This document shows, in pieces, positions 1 through 11,140 of a stretch of DNA of 51,145 nt. Position 1 is the stretch's first letter. Each line of letters opens with the position of its first letter. Below the pieces are notes generated by a model, which worked only from the letters and a program-made list of their open reading frames with translations, had not been told where the DNA came from and did no database searches. The position numbers and the translations under genes were made by a program. Source of the DNA: Mnemiopsis leidyi (taxonomy: Eukaryota > Ctenophora > Tentaculata > Lobata > Bolinopsidae); assembly GCA_000226015.1 (NCBI GenBank), contig JH153440.1, positions 227,680 through 278,824 on the forward strand, written 5' to 3'.

Positions 1-382
1 CAACGCTTAGTATTGTAATGTCCGATTCGCTGATTGTCTCGTCTATTATTCGATGTGGTTCTTGTTTTTGTTTACGCCAATAAGCGTTTTTGCTGCTTGA
101 TTAATGCACCTCAGCTACGTTTTTAAATATTGATGTAACACTTACATAAGCTAGAGAGAAAATTGATCGATATAATTTAAATTTGCAATGCTCCATTTAA
201 ATTATTAGAAAACATTCAAATCATTGGGATAGCATTCAAACAATCAACCGTATAAATACCCAAAAGACAATTTAAAAATTCAAAAAATCGAAAAAATGGC
301 GTGCAAGTCAATAATATAAATCTTTTCTAAGGTAATTCCGACCAAAATCACTTTTCAAGCAACATTTCTTGATTTCATTGTC
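1..382. other. AT-rich sequence without a recognised gene
   Basis: No open frame or repeat that I recognise. On the minus strand this is the 3' flank of the gene ending at 383, so part may be its 3' UTR. Confidence 0.4.
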
Positions 383-1094
383 TTATTGTATAGAGCAAGT
401 TTGATTAAGATCACGAAGCTTGATATTTCTAGTCGTGTTACGGTCATTTTTATCCGGTGATATGGACAAAATGTAGTCTCGAGTTGGTTTTGGTTGTCTT
501 ATCTGCCTGTGCTTTAGAGGTGGTCTCGCACTTACTCGATCTCTCGAATATCTCATACGCTTGTAATTGTAATCGAGCTCTGGTGATATTTCCAGCTGCC
601 GTTTCTTTGTACCAGTGTTCTTCTCGAAGTTCTTCCCCAGCATCGAAATGTCACTCTGGGTGCCGACATTGATGCTGGCACTGGAACTATCTGACTTCAA
701 GTCAAGAGTACAGTTCAGGTCGGGGTCAGTATGGTTGCTATGGGAACTAGTATCCAGATACTCACTGTCACCGCTAATTGTTAGTTCTGGGCATGTCACG
801 TCAACTTCGTAGTAGATAGAGCTGTCCTGATCTCTGTGTGAGCTTCTCTGGTTACCAAGACGTGGTGAGACTTCGCCTTCTGAGCTGGGCCTCCTCACAT
901 CTTCAACTGTAATTACTGGCAATTAGAACACCATGCTCACCTTGTCGGGAATCTGCTATAACTGATTAAATTGGACGAATGAAAATTTAGTCAAATTTCA
1001 ATGCAGAACATAAAAACTTACTTGAACATTCAAGCATCCCCCTATCTGCACAAGACGAACGAAGTGGATAAAGCCGCAAGGGGACAGGTGCCAT
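383..1094 (-). CDS. Two-exon gene for a hydrophilic protein of unknown function
   Basis: Proposed exons are 1094-1022 (ATG start, ends in phase 1 at CAA|gtaagt) and 906-383 (acceptor attacag, stop at 383-385), giving 198 residues. A second acceptor at 915 would add nine bases in the same frame. The protein starts MAPVPLRLYPLRSS. It then runs through a Ser/Asp/Glu-rich part with many possible phosphorylation sites and ends in a basic stretch (KRMRYSRDR, RQIRQPKPTRD). I see no signal peptide, membrane segment or known domain. The basic tail could be nuclear targeting, which is a guess. The large exon is supported by its open frame, and the first exon by matching splice phase and a start codon three bases after an AG. 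A different or additional upstream exon is possible. Confidence 0.5.
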
Positions 1095-2716
1095 CGGCTG
1101 AGGCCTAAGTCCTAATAAAATGTAAGGAACAAAGATTTAAACTTAAGAGAAGTAGATAAAGTAGAAAAACAGTTGCCAATATTTCTAATGTCAAAGTGCC
1201 AGCTCGGTGGGCGTCATTCTTTTAACAAACATGGCTTAAATCAACAACCTCATTATAACAACTACGGGTAGGTTTAAAATTAATGACAACTGCAAGCCTA
1301 TCTCAGCTATATGGCAGTAAAAAGATACTGATAAGCAGGCATATGGCCACTAAAATGATAGGCGTTATCGATGTTAGTCTTGCTATATTTATTGAGAATA
1401 GTCTGATTGTCTTTAGCATCCTGTAATATCTCAATCTATAGACCAATCAGTCAGTAGTTGACGAGTTATGTGGACCAAAATCGTTCCCTTGCCAAACACT
1501 TGGTGGTAAACGTGACTTTGCATTAAATCATATTTAAATATTGCCTAAACAGAAAGCTTGATAACGTGATGATGCATGCCGCAATATTCCAATAGACCAA
1601 TGTGAAATGGTAAGATAAGAGCTCGATGCTGACTAGAAGATGTAAGGTGTTATCGATATCAATTAACAATTAAACATACTTAGTTTGAAATCGTTTTACA
1701 AACTTCCAGTGCTGTATTCAGCTCAATAACGCAATAGAAATAGAGATATCTGAAATTTATCAAATATCAAATTGCACATGCTTACAGTTCTTAAATTCAA
1801 AATAAACACAACCCTATCGACACCAGTTGAACCTTTTTAGTTCTTACCCTAGTTTGGTAAGACAAAATTTCAGAGAAGCTAGATTAGCGATCTAATTCGA
1901 TTGGCATTTAGTTATCCCTAAACTTGGCCCCTAAACTTAGTTCCTATATTTGGTTCCTATACTTAGTCCCCGCATACTACGCAATATTAGCAGGAAAACC
2001 TCACAAAAAGTAATTTTCTCGTCTACTAATACGACTCAAACTTTAAACTCACTCTCATACGTAGTCGAATTCTGAGTGTGAGAAGTTGATGCAGGTCGCA
2101 GGATGAGTTATGACAAGTATAGTTGTCATCCACTCCTAGGATGACGATAATTGTTACTACATAACCGTTTAGTAATGAGGAGATAGCTGAGTAAATGACT
2201 CAGAGGGTAAAGGGCACGTGCCGCCAACCAAATGTTTAAACAGCTGCCAAAACGACTTTATTAATTTAGAAGGTTCTACAGATACGACCATGGGTTGAGC
2301 TTTAGAATTATTATTTTTTTATATGACTATTTCTTTAACCTTCATAACCTTGAACATGATATATGATGGCCTTGATAAGTGAGAAATATTGATTAGTCAT
2401 TCGAAGCATCTAACAGGTCTTGTACAATATTACATAAAATGAAAATTGCATATAAGATAAGCATCTGCTATATTAGAATAACTTAAGAATGAGCATCCGT
2501 TTTGAAATCAAAAGTTGAATCCATCCGTCACTTACAAAAACTTTAATTTGGATTTTGTGGTGTTAGAATTATTATGTCTACATTATAAGATTATAATCCC
2601 TATAATCTGATATCAACCAAGCTTTAAAAATCTAAGAAAATTAAAAGCTTTAGAAACATGTTTTATACAGTGCTTTAAGATTAATCAGTATTTAGAGGAC
2701 ATTAAAATTTGGTTAT
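1095..2716. other. Intergenic AT-rich region
   Basis: About 1.6 kb with stop codons in all frames and no domain-like translation. A short low-copy run of cttg(g)cccctaaacttagttcctatatttggttcc type occurs near 1922-1968. I see no gene or RNA gene here. Confidence 0.4.
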
Positions 2717-3843
2717 TCATTCCGGGATTTCCTCGAAAAAAGGGAACAGAACTTTGTCGACAAGCCTTTTTCCAGTTTTAACACTCGCTTTCCAGCAGGA
2801 CACAAACATCCCCTGCATACATTGGATCGGGTTCCATTTCTTATTGTTTGCCCTCTGACATGAGGGGAAATAATAAGCATCCACAATAATTCCATCAGCA
2901 ACCAGCATATCGTACCTAGGGGGTAGATTTACAAAGTAATAAAGACTTGTCACTGAGTATTTAGATTTTTCGCTGAGTATCCAAGTCTATAAAATGCCGA
3001 CTAACCGGAATTTCGCCATTGCAGCCGCCTCATCGCACTTTCTAGAAGAACAAGTCTCATTTCGACCAGTAGCATACTTGTTTAGAGGAGTTCCCTCCGA
3101 GGTCACACATCTACACTGCTCTGTTCCCTTGGTTTTGTGAATTTGACACTGGTGGAAAATAGTTGATAGTTCTGATTGATATGGTATCAGTTAAGATAAT
3201 CTTAGAGATTATCAGTTAAGTTAGATCAGTTAAGATAATCTTAGAGCAAGTTAGTTTTTGACTTTTTTAATCATAGATTATATACTTTTCCACTATGATT
3301 TGCATACCACAGCTTATTGAACATGGAGTTATTCAAACAATATGATTCAAGCAACCGGAGCCCCAATAATACTGATACTCTGACAGTGAGATTTTGCTGA
3401 TTACGATAAGGCCAAGATATTATATAATCTTGCCACAATTATTTTGGACCTGTTCTGGTTCCCATTTTCTGTCGTCCGTTTCGACACAATTAGGAACGAA
3501 TTCCCAAACTCTGTAGCCTTCAGATTCCACTCCAAGCTTGTTTATCACTGGGAAGTGTAAATAGAGTAGTTAACAATCTTAATTAAGGTGATCATTATTT
3601 TCGCGTTAGACTTGGTCATTCACGATCATTTAAAAAGCCTTGCCGCCAAAAGTATCGACTACAGGACCCAATTGATGACATAGGCCTTTATTCTTAAGTT
3701 GTGGGCATTGTGATAAAGGTATCGGGTTTAAATCACGTACCCTCCTCTTTAGCTATCTCCTTCTGACAGTTGAAGCATTCAGAGATTGTTAGAGTAGAGT
3801 ACAATATGTACACTGCTATAAACAGCCTGTCCAATGTATTCAT
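2717..3843 (-). CDS. Secreted two-domain thyroglobulin type-1 (thyropin-like) protein, paralogue 2
   Basis: Four exons, 3843-3741, 3547-3450, 3148-3006 and 2915-2717 (phases 1, 0, 2), sum to 543 nt and 180 residues. Residues 1 to about 22 form a signal peptide (MNTLDRLFIAVYILYSTLT). Domain 1 has the six-Cys thyroglobulin type-1 pattern: C26, FVPNC at C55, EQC at C68, CRCV at C79/C81, and C100. Domain 2 keeps C105, FPSC (C134), IQC (C147) and SCW (C155) but lacks the last two cysteines, because the usual CWCV is CWKA. Family members such as sea-anemone equistatin inhibit papain-like or aspartic proteases, so secreted protease inhibition is the likely role (inference). Exon order, phases and residues match the gene at 5124-6217, so the two are tandem duplicates. 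Some family members act as matrix or growth-factor binding modules instead. Confidence 0.88.
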
Positions 3844-5123
3844 TACCAAAAGTTCCTGCTTCCTGCAATGTCCAATAAGCAACCAACGATATTAGTTATT
3901 AGATGGTTTTGTCACTAACTGTGATGTAGAAATGGGAAGTTAATCCAAATTTAAGCGAAAAATAAACATACTAAGTAAGTATAACTGCAGAAGGTTAAAA
4001 TCATTATCAAAACAAAAGAAACGGGCTTTAGCGCAAACAGATTTTACCCCTATTGGTGAGCATGCTTGGCATACACTAACAGGCAACAATAATTGTAGCG
4101 GAGTATTGTTTATCTAATATTTGCTGACTTTGCGGACGTTCTTTTGAGGCAATCGATATGATAACTTTATTTGAAGAATTACACTCGCATATCACTGCAA
4201 CGCTGTTTCTTTTGCAGCTGTAAAGAAACCTGCATTTTATCATTTTTAACATGTTGAAGTTAGTTTAAACTAAGCAATCTTTCAACAAATGATTTTTGTG
4301 CTAACTTTATTTTGTTAGCTATATTAACCGTATACACATGAAATAAGTGGGAACTGTATATTATTGACCATAGAACTAACTGACCAATAAAGCTGGAAGG
4401 TTACCGTTAAACTGAAAAATTGAACTACACACAGCTCTTAAGATGCTAACAACTATAAGTATAGATGTCGTGTAGATTTGATAGAATCAGTAAAAAATTA
4501 GCAAGCAGTAAAAACTTATAAATTATTTTCAGTAAATTATCGGAGTAGCCCTCATAGGTCTACTTTATCATTTTTATGTCTTTGACAAATCACATATATT
4601 TGATCATAATCCAGCCATGATCCTTTTAGTTATGTCGGTTGTTGCAAGAAAGGAAATGTGCTTCTCCTAAATCTCTTCTGTCAACTTTGCCACAAATAAT
4701 CACTTCAACATTTTGATTACGATCGATAGTTTAAACAAATTTTTAGTCAACGGTACAGTTCTGGAAAAAAAGCAAGATGAAAGTTCACCAGTTTCTGTGC
4801 TTTTTCATTGTAATTGAAATTACAAATCTTGATCAGGATATCATATTGAACAAATTTTAAAGATATTTCCGTTAATAAGATGGAACAAAATCTAGAAGCT
4901 ATAAGTTAATAAGTTTTGACTATGATATATAGGCAGAAGAAGGCAAATACAAGAAATATTAAATGTTTTTTACATGACTCTAAGATGGTATGTCTCACAG
5001 TTCTTAGTTAACTAGAAACTGGGCCGGCCATTAGCCAATGTATAGACCGGCCATTAGCTGTTTTAAGGCCACAACTTATCTCCCAATTTCCGAGAAACTG
5101 ATTGTAAAATGAAATGAAATCTG
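3844..5123. other. Intergenic region between two thyropin-like genes
   Basis: AT-rich with no supported exon. It holds the 5' flank of paralogue 2 and the 3' flank of paralogue 1. A short duplication, gggccggccattagc / gaccggccattagc, lies near 5021-5059. Confidence 0.4.
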
Positions 5124-6217
5124 TCAGTTTCTTGCACTATCGGACAGTCTCTCCCCTGTCTTGACATTGACTGACCAGCAAGATTGCACCATGCCGTCCA
5201 TACATTGAACCGGGGTCCACTTTTTCCTGTTTCTACTTTGACAACTAGGAAAATGGAAAGCGTCCACAATCATCCCAGTCGCCAATAGCATTTCGTATCT
5301 GTGGAGTATTAATATCAGTTTGAATAAGAATTAAAATCTCGAATTAAAACTTTGCAGTTTGTTGTATGACAATTAACTCTAAGTTTTTTCAGAGTTTTGA
5401 ATCAACAAATCCCCAACGAAAGTAGCCCTTACTCGTAGTCTCTAACGGTAGCAACATCATCACAATTAGTGGAGGTACAAATTTGAGAGTTCTTTAAGTT
5501 AGCAGTAAACTCGGTAATCGGCGTCCCATCAGCCTCGACACATCGGCATTGTTTCAATCTCTTGTTGTTCTTGTGGACTTTGCACTGCGGTCATAAGTTT
5601 GTTTCTGTCAATCGTGTTTGAGCTGTAAAAGAAGAAGAGTATTCCTTGCAACAATATTGGTAATTTAAATTTGGCTTTGTGACAGTCACCCAGTGTCCGG
5701 TATCGTTGAACAGATTTACCATACGAACATATCGACACTAATATGTCGACGCTGACACATCAATTATTGACACTAATATCGACACTGATATTCGACACTA
5801 ACATATCCATATCAACACTAACATATCGACTAAGTTACTGAAAAAGCATAGTTACGAAGTGTGAATCAAACCTGCTGTGGTTTCCATTTAGTCTCATCCC
5901 TCTGACAAGAAGGGGTGTACCTCCATTCTCGATACTCGTCCGAGTCCATTTGAAGCTTGTTGATTGCTGCAACACGCTCGATAAAAACAAGATACAGAAT
6001 AAGATAAGAATAAGATACAGGGTACATGAGATAACGCTGGGTTGAGACGAATTTAGAGAGAAGACCATACAATACCACCCTGAAATCTGAATTTACAGCT
6101 GTGAAAATATATATAACCTTTTTCTTTCACTCTCTCCTTTCTACAGCTGTTTCCCTTGGCGAGGGTCAAAGCCAGGAGAGCGGTAGCTGCAATTAGTAGC
6201 AGTAACAGTTTCTTCAT
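5124..6217 (-). CDS. Secreted two-domain thyroglobulin type-1 (thyropin-like) protein, paralogue 1
   Basis: Exons 6217-6118, 5966-5872, 5584-5433 and 5298-5124 (phases 1, 0, 2) sum to 522 nt, 173 residues. The start is an ATG followed by a clear signal peptide (MKKLLLLLIAATALLALTLA). Domain 1 has all six cysteines: C25, YTPSC (C54), QQC (C66), CRCV (C78/C80) and C101. Domain 2 keeps C106, FPSC (C135), VQC (C148) and SCW (C156), then ends at residue 173 without the fifth and sixth cysteines. Each domain is split by introns at the same places as in the gene at 2717-3843. The likely role is an extracellular or lysosomal protease inhibitor, inferred from the fold family. Intron 2 (about 5740-5830) carries a short tandem repeat built on a tcgacactaatat motif. 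Confidence 0.9.
5740..5832. repeat. Short degenerate tandem repeat in thyropin intron
   Basis: About six degenerate copies of a 13-18 base unit containing atcgacactaatat or acactaacatatc. It lies between exons 2 and 3 of the thyropin gene at 5124-6217. Confidence 0.6.
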
Positions 6218-6380
6218 TGTATTGTATCCCTCTGTTCTTCTGGCAATGCAACTTGACTTGATTTGCTGTCAAAATGATTTCTGTGTTAAATCAGCCAAAA
6301 TATCAATCAACACTTTCAGAATTCAGAGGATAGTACGCTTTAGGATGGTTGAGTTAGGGGGAAAAGGTAAACGTACTTTA

Positions 6381-7148
6381 TAGCGACAATGCTATATAGT
6401 GTCAAGTACGTAATAGTGACACTGACAGTCGACATTTGTCACTATACTTACTTACTTAGGTTACGCTAGATATAGTGACAATACTATATAATGACAAGTC
6501 GAGTTTAGTGACACTAAACTCAGTGATAACTGATTTATTAACTGTTGATCTATTTATGTAAGTATCAAAACACAGAGTTTGAATAATTGTAAGTATCTAT
6601 ATCAAAAATATATTATCACATAAATATATAATTCAAAAATCACAATAAACTTCCAAGAGCAATGAAGACAGCAGTTAAGTACTGAAGTAGTCGAGGATTC
6701 CGTACTGCTGGTCATCGTAAGCTTGCATGAAGGATTCCAGTAGAGAGTCGTACCTCACCCATCCAGCTGCTTTGGGAGGAGGAGATCTCATCAAGCGGTC
6801 CATGATATTCGTGTCTGTGAGTTCTAATTGTTTGAGCTTCAGAGCTGCGAGGAAAGTCCAGATAGTAGGATTAGTGCACTTGATAAGACTTTTGAAACCG
6901 TTTTGCCAACCTTCAGCGAGGTTCGAAGAGCGAGGTAGTCCAGCGAGACAGCAGTGACGTCGCGACAAGCATTTATTAACAAGCGCTCACTAGTGTTAAA
7001 AAATCCCATGGCATCAAATTCAATATATTTGTGCCTTTAGAAAGAGATCACATGTCACTATAAAGTATGCAAAACATAACTATTAGTGACAACACTTTAT
7101 AATCACATGTCACTATAAGGTACTTGTCACTATATACTATTGTGTCTA
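6381..7148 (-). mobile_element. Small MULE-type DNA transposon with terminal inverted repeats and a transposase remnant
   Basis: The left end (6381 to about 6425) and the inverted right end (7148 to about 7100) match: tagcgacaatgctatatagt at the left against tagacacaatagtatatagt read inward from the right, followed by caagtac and atagtgacac-like motifs on both sides. Inside, the minus strand of 6675-6968 encodes the C-terminal part of a MULE-family transposase. Its key residues are AEGWQNGF, the NPTIWTFLAALK segment and a short acidic tail (DYFST). The rest of the transposase is missing, so the copy is non-autonomous. It sits between thyropin-like genes. Target-site duplications were not clear. 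Confidence 0.65.
6675..6968 (-). pseudogene. MULE transposase C-terminal fragment
   Basis: Open frame of 97 codons. The segment NLAEGWQNGFKSLIK, then NPTIWTFLAALKLKQLEL, is the motif that follows the catalytic core in MULE-domain transposases of animals. The DDE catalytic residues and zinc-finger N-terminus are absent, so this is a remnant inside the element at 6381-7148. Confidence 0.6.
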
Positions 7149-8115
7149 ACTCTAACTGCATATCTAACTCAATATAAAAATAATATTTATAGGTGAAAAA
7201 GAACGCCTAACAACGAAGTACAAGTGCAAGGCCCTAACTACAAGTACCCTTTATTAGCTCTTGATAAAATAACACGAACGCTAAAATCTAAATTAAGCGA
7301 ATCTAAACCATATTAATTGTCGCATAATCCCGGATCAGATGACAGTTTATGTTAAACTTGCACAACATAATCCAATCTTATAGAGCTACGAGCTCGACTT
7401 TTTTTTCTGTGAGAATTTTGAATTGAATTTAATTTTGCAGAGAAGACGCTTTGCAACCAATTAAAATTTCCAGAGATAGTAAGTGATCTTTTTCTCTAAA
7501 ATTAGAAACAAATCAACAAAGATCAAGTTACTTTTCAGGTGGTCGAGGAAATTTATTCGAGCTAAAGTCTATCGGATTCATAAACACAGTTGTAATGAAT
7601 GTGACCTTCCTAGTACCTATGTGACTTATGTTGAGATTCATTCAAAGTTGATAGGGCCATCAGATAATCCGACCACCCCAGAGCGAGATTGTTTCTCAAT
7701 TATTTCGCCAGCACAGCAGAGAATCGGACTTAGGTGGAGTGTATCCCGTTACTGGTGGCATATCAGGTAGGAATAGCTTGAATTTAGCTGGTCTTTGAAT
7801 TGCTCGGGGTTTTAAATGACATTCAGGTGGTAGGGCATTGCGCCATTGCATTTCATAACTTCTGCCCTTGGACTGCAAATGGATTATCAAACAAAGACTG
7901 GTCTGCTGCTGAGCTGGTCTTTCTTGAAGGTGGAATAATCACTAGGTTTCCGAACCTAGGGCATGAAACACAACGGATGTTCATGTCATTGCTCGTTTTT
8001 TCATGAAGGATTTTCCACATATGACGAATGATGAACCTCTCATGTTTATTGTTTACGTTAAAGAGACATAAGGCACAAGTGAACCTAGCAATCCTAGTAG
8101 TGCATCTTACGCGAT
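7149..8115. other. Region without a supported gene
   Basis: Open frames near 7483-7770 (+) and 7696-7890 (-) overlap and neither resembles a known family. This is probably decayed repeat DNA between the MULE and LINE pieces. Confidence 0.3.
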
Positions 8116-8272
8116 CTAGCGATTTTTCGAATTCGAGGGATCAATGAAAACAGACAAAAACTGATTTTGCAAGAGATTGGCGATGTCTTTCAAATCAGTC
8201 TTTATGTCGCCGTCTTTGTCAAAAAACAAACTTATGTTGCTTTTTTTCTCTGAAAACTTTTTGCCATAGCTG
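8116..8272 (-). pseudogene. LINE retrotransposon fragment (endonuclease-RT linker)
   Basis: Minus-strand translation gives SLFFDKDGDIKTDLKDIANL followed by LLQNQFLSVFIDPSN and a stop. This matches the linker between the APE endonuclease and reverse transcriptase of non-LTR elements (pattern DKDG...TD...IA.LL...F.SVF). Only about 50 codons remain. Confidence 0.55.
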
Positions 8273-9346
8273 TAGAATTATAATTTAGGGTGGTTCTTTA
8301 CTTTCTCAACAACTTGCTGTTCACGATGTTGGAATTGTTGATTGATAGCATAACGGTTGTAGATGTGAGCTGAGGTAAGTTTTCGTTTAAGAGAGTCAAT
8401 TTGAATTAATGGGCTGTGTGAATTATTTTTTTAACTAGGACTGAAGCTTTCTCTTTCTTCGAGATGAATTTGCACTGATGATCTGGCTTTGTTCTTGGTG
8501 GTTTTTTTTTCTCGGAGAACATTCTTTATATATATATATATATAGCTGCAGCAGCGTCTTGGAAAATAGCTCGGGAATATAATCTTGGTCACATGAGTCA
8601 AAGAATTCGGCCCATTTGGTAAAATATACCATACTACTAAGGGTGTTTCGAAACGATTACACTTGAACTGTACAGCCAACACAGTTAGGTTTGAACAAAA
8701 TGATGAAAACAGCATTAAATTTGAGACAATTTTGCATAAGAGCACCCTTTAATCATTATATGTTTATGTTTTGGAGGGCTGATAAGGGCGACGTTAAAAT
8801 TTAGAAAATTACACCGCTTTGTGTCCCCCTTTATTTAATGAAATGTGACAATACATACTTACTTCAGATCTTATGCCATCCAATTAACCTCAAAGCACCA
8901 TTTTTTGGAACTCTAAAGTTGTAAGTGCCTTCAAGTAAGGTTAGTAACTAAATCTACGGACAAATTTATTTTGGGATGTCTTCAATAAGACCAAAGGCAA
9001 CAAATGGCTTGAAAGGTGTGTGTCACATCTGGCTACTTGGCGGAGTCTTCCATGGACACAGGGGACTGATTTAGCAAACTTAGAAGTTTGCATAGAATAT
9101 GGCCGAAGTTGTTATTTTGAACTTTTATTCATTCTCAAGTGTTTTATCGATTACATGAAAATCGTTTCGCACTAGTAGTACTTTAGTAATACTTTAGCAA
9201 TACTTTAGTATTTATCTTACTGAAGTCAGCCTTTTGAAAAAACCAGACTTCTGAAGTCCGATGTTCTGATATTTCCATTATTCGAACTTGTTGGTAGGAG
9301 GCGACTAGGCGTCACTAATCAGGCTTAAAATGTGTCATAGTCTTAC
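8273..9346. other. Region without a supported gene; (TA)n microsatellite
   Basis: Open frames around 8431-8745 (-) are low-complexity and unrecognised. A tatatata run lies at about 8526-8543. Later exons of the orphan thyropin first exon at 9347-9473 were sought here and not found. Confidence 0.35.
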
Positions 9347-9473
9347 CTTTATATCTATCTTTTTGTTTCTCACAGTCCAACCCTGCAGTAGCTGTTAACG
9401 CTGAGAAGAATATAAATGTTGCAAGAACAAACATGATACTGATAGTTTTCCACGTTCCACTAGAACCAAACAT
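9347..9473 (-). pseudogene. Orphan first exon of a third thyropin-like gene
   Basis: ATG at 9473 opens 42 codons ending in phase 1 at AAAG|gtaaga, the same phase as exon 1 of the two complete thyropin genes downstream. It encodes a signal peptide (SIMFVLATFIFFSALTATA) followed by LDCEKQKDRYK, which places the first domain cysteine as in the paralogues. No matching domain exons are visible in the next 3 kb, where a MULE element and a LINE piece now lie. It may be a broken copy. Alternatively it could splice to exons too diverged for me to see, or to the exons of the gene at 5124-6217. Confidence 0.5.
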
Positions 9474-11140
9474 AGAAATATACTGTTTTCAGTCAGTTGA
9501 AAAAATTAAATATACACGACGTTTTATTAGTATTGATAATATTACATTTTTTAATTAAAAGTAAACAAACTGCAAACAATGAACTAAAATAATTATAAAC
9601 CGAAACGTAGCAGTTGCGCAAAATAACAGACTGAAACAGTCGCTACATCCAAAAATACAAGTTATTGATAATTAAAACATAATAGTATTTAGTGGAATTT
9701 TAGTTACTGAGCTTTCAATAACTAAAATTCACCCCTGGGGACTGCTCTATCTAGCTACTATGTATGTAGTAAGCTACTGCGGATCCCAGTTTGGGGTCTG
9801 GATTTGACCAAAAATTTAGTGAACGAGTTAAGAAGAAATTCAAATAGCAATTTCATTCAAAACCACTATTACTTAACAAAAAGAACAGTATGAATCAATC
9901 TGGACCATATTATATTGTCATGTATTATTACCGATTTTAGTTTTTCAATTTCAATTACAATTGCCAATTGGTAGGATAACTGTGATTTTGTAATGTGAGT
10001 TGTTAATATGTTAATGTACCGTACAATAATTGAACGCAAAATACAATCTACTAGCTAGCATAGGCCCATAGGGTTGTCTACTGAAGTCAACACCGGCCTC
10101 CAGTTCAGGAAAGGGACATTAGTCAAAGTTAAGTCGACAAGATTCTGTATAGAAATATTATTTAAAGATTCCATGCAAGCTAATGGCCTGCCTTAATGGT
10201 CATCCTGTTAAAGCTGTTTGTTTCCTAATTTTAAGTAAGATTAGAATAATCATGATTATTGCGATCAAGAATTTCTGACGATAATGGCTCATCTCTAATG
10301 CAATTAATAGCGAATTGCAGTTATTCTTCTGATCAGTTCTGCATCAGTGATGTAGTCGTAGACTCAAAGCAAATACTATATATTGAATTAAGTTTCACCT
10401 AATATTCGCAACACCTCTAGCATAGAAATATGCAAATTGTTTTAGAACTGTATTTTTTGATAAATTCAGAAAGTGTTGCTAAATTATTAGTTTTAACTTC
10501 ATTCTTGTACTGCAATTATTTCCCCTCTCTTCTGCCATGAGTTTAACACAAAAATTAGCTGACAATAAAATTGCCAACTCAATTAAATCCTTTGAGAGGA
10601 CGCATTCTATTAAATCTTTGCTATAGTACCAAGTACAATTGTATTAAGATTGTAAGTCTATCATCTAACCTCTATTTTTGAATGTCGAAAAATGTCAGAT
10701 TTGTCTTTGTAAAAGAATAAAAAAGTAACAGTAAAATTTATAATTACAAGTCAAATATGAATATATATAATTACAATTCAAATATGAAGAAATATAATAT
10801 AACAAACAACTTTAAAATTAGCAATTATCAAGTCATCATAATCAAATAAGTCCCTTGTCCCTGTGGCAAAAACAAGTAGAAAGCAATCGAGTAACGAGTA
10901 TTGCAAGATAAAACATTGACAAAGTCAGTGCCACTCCAAGTTCTGAGACCTTTGTGAAGCTATCTTGAAACTGTGATTTTAAACTGACGGTAATAGTCTA
11001 GCTGTGTGTTTCAATGTTCAACGTTAAGCTTTAACCTCACAGTAAGAATTGGGCGTGTAGGGTTAAAAATGTATCCAGCGTTGCATACCTTGTAGACTTT
11101 AACTAGTAATTGTAAATAAATCAAAACAAAGTCTTTCACA
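9474..11140. other. Intergenic region between thyropin cluster and Slingshot gene
   Basis: AT-rich and without a supported exon. A 12-bp-arm inverted repeat lies at 9695-9730. The right end is the 3' flank of the Slingshot gene. Confidence 0.35.
9695..9730. repeat. Small hairpin with 12-bp perfect arms
   Basis: gaattttagtta (9695-9706) pairs with taactaaaattc (9719-9730). It lies in intergenic AT-rich DNA, so a chance origin is possible. Confidence 0.5.

Noticed and set aside
457-812. Plus-strand open frames of 65-71 codons
   Set aside because: They are antisense to the 174-codon exon of the gene at 383-1094 and show no domain.
7483-7890. Overlapping frames on both strands that look partly protein-like (PPECHLKPRAIQRP)
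   Set aside because: No family could be named and the frames conflict; left as unassigned, probably repeat DNA.
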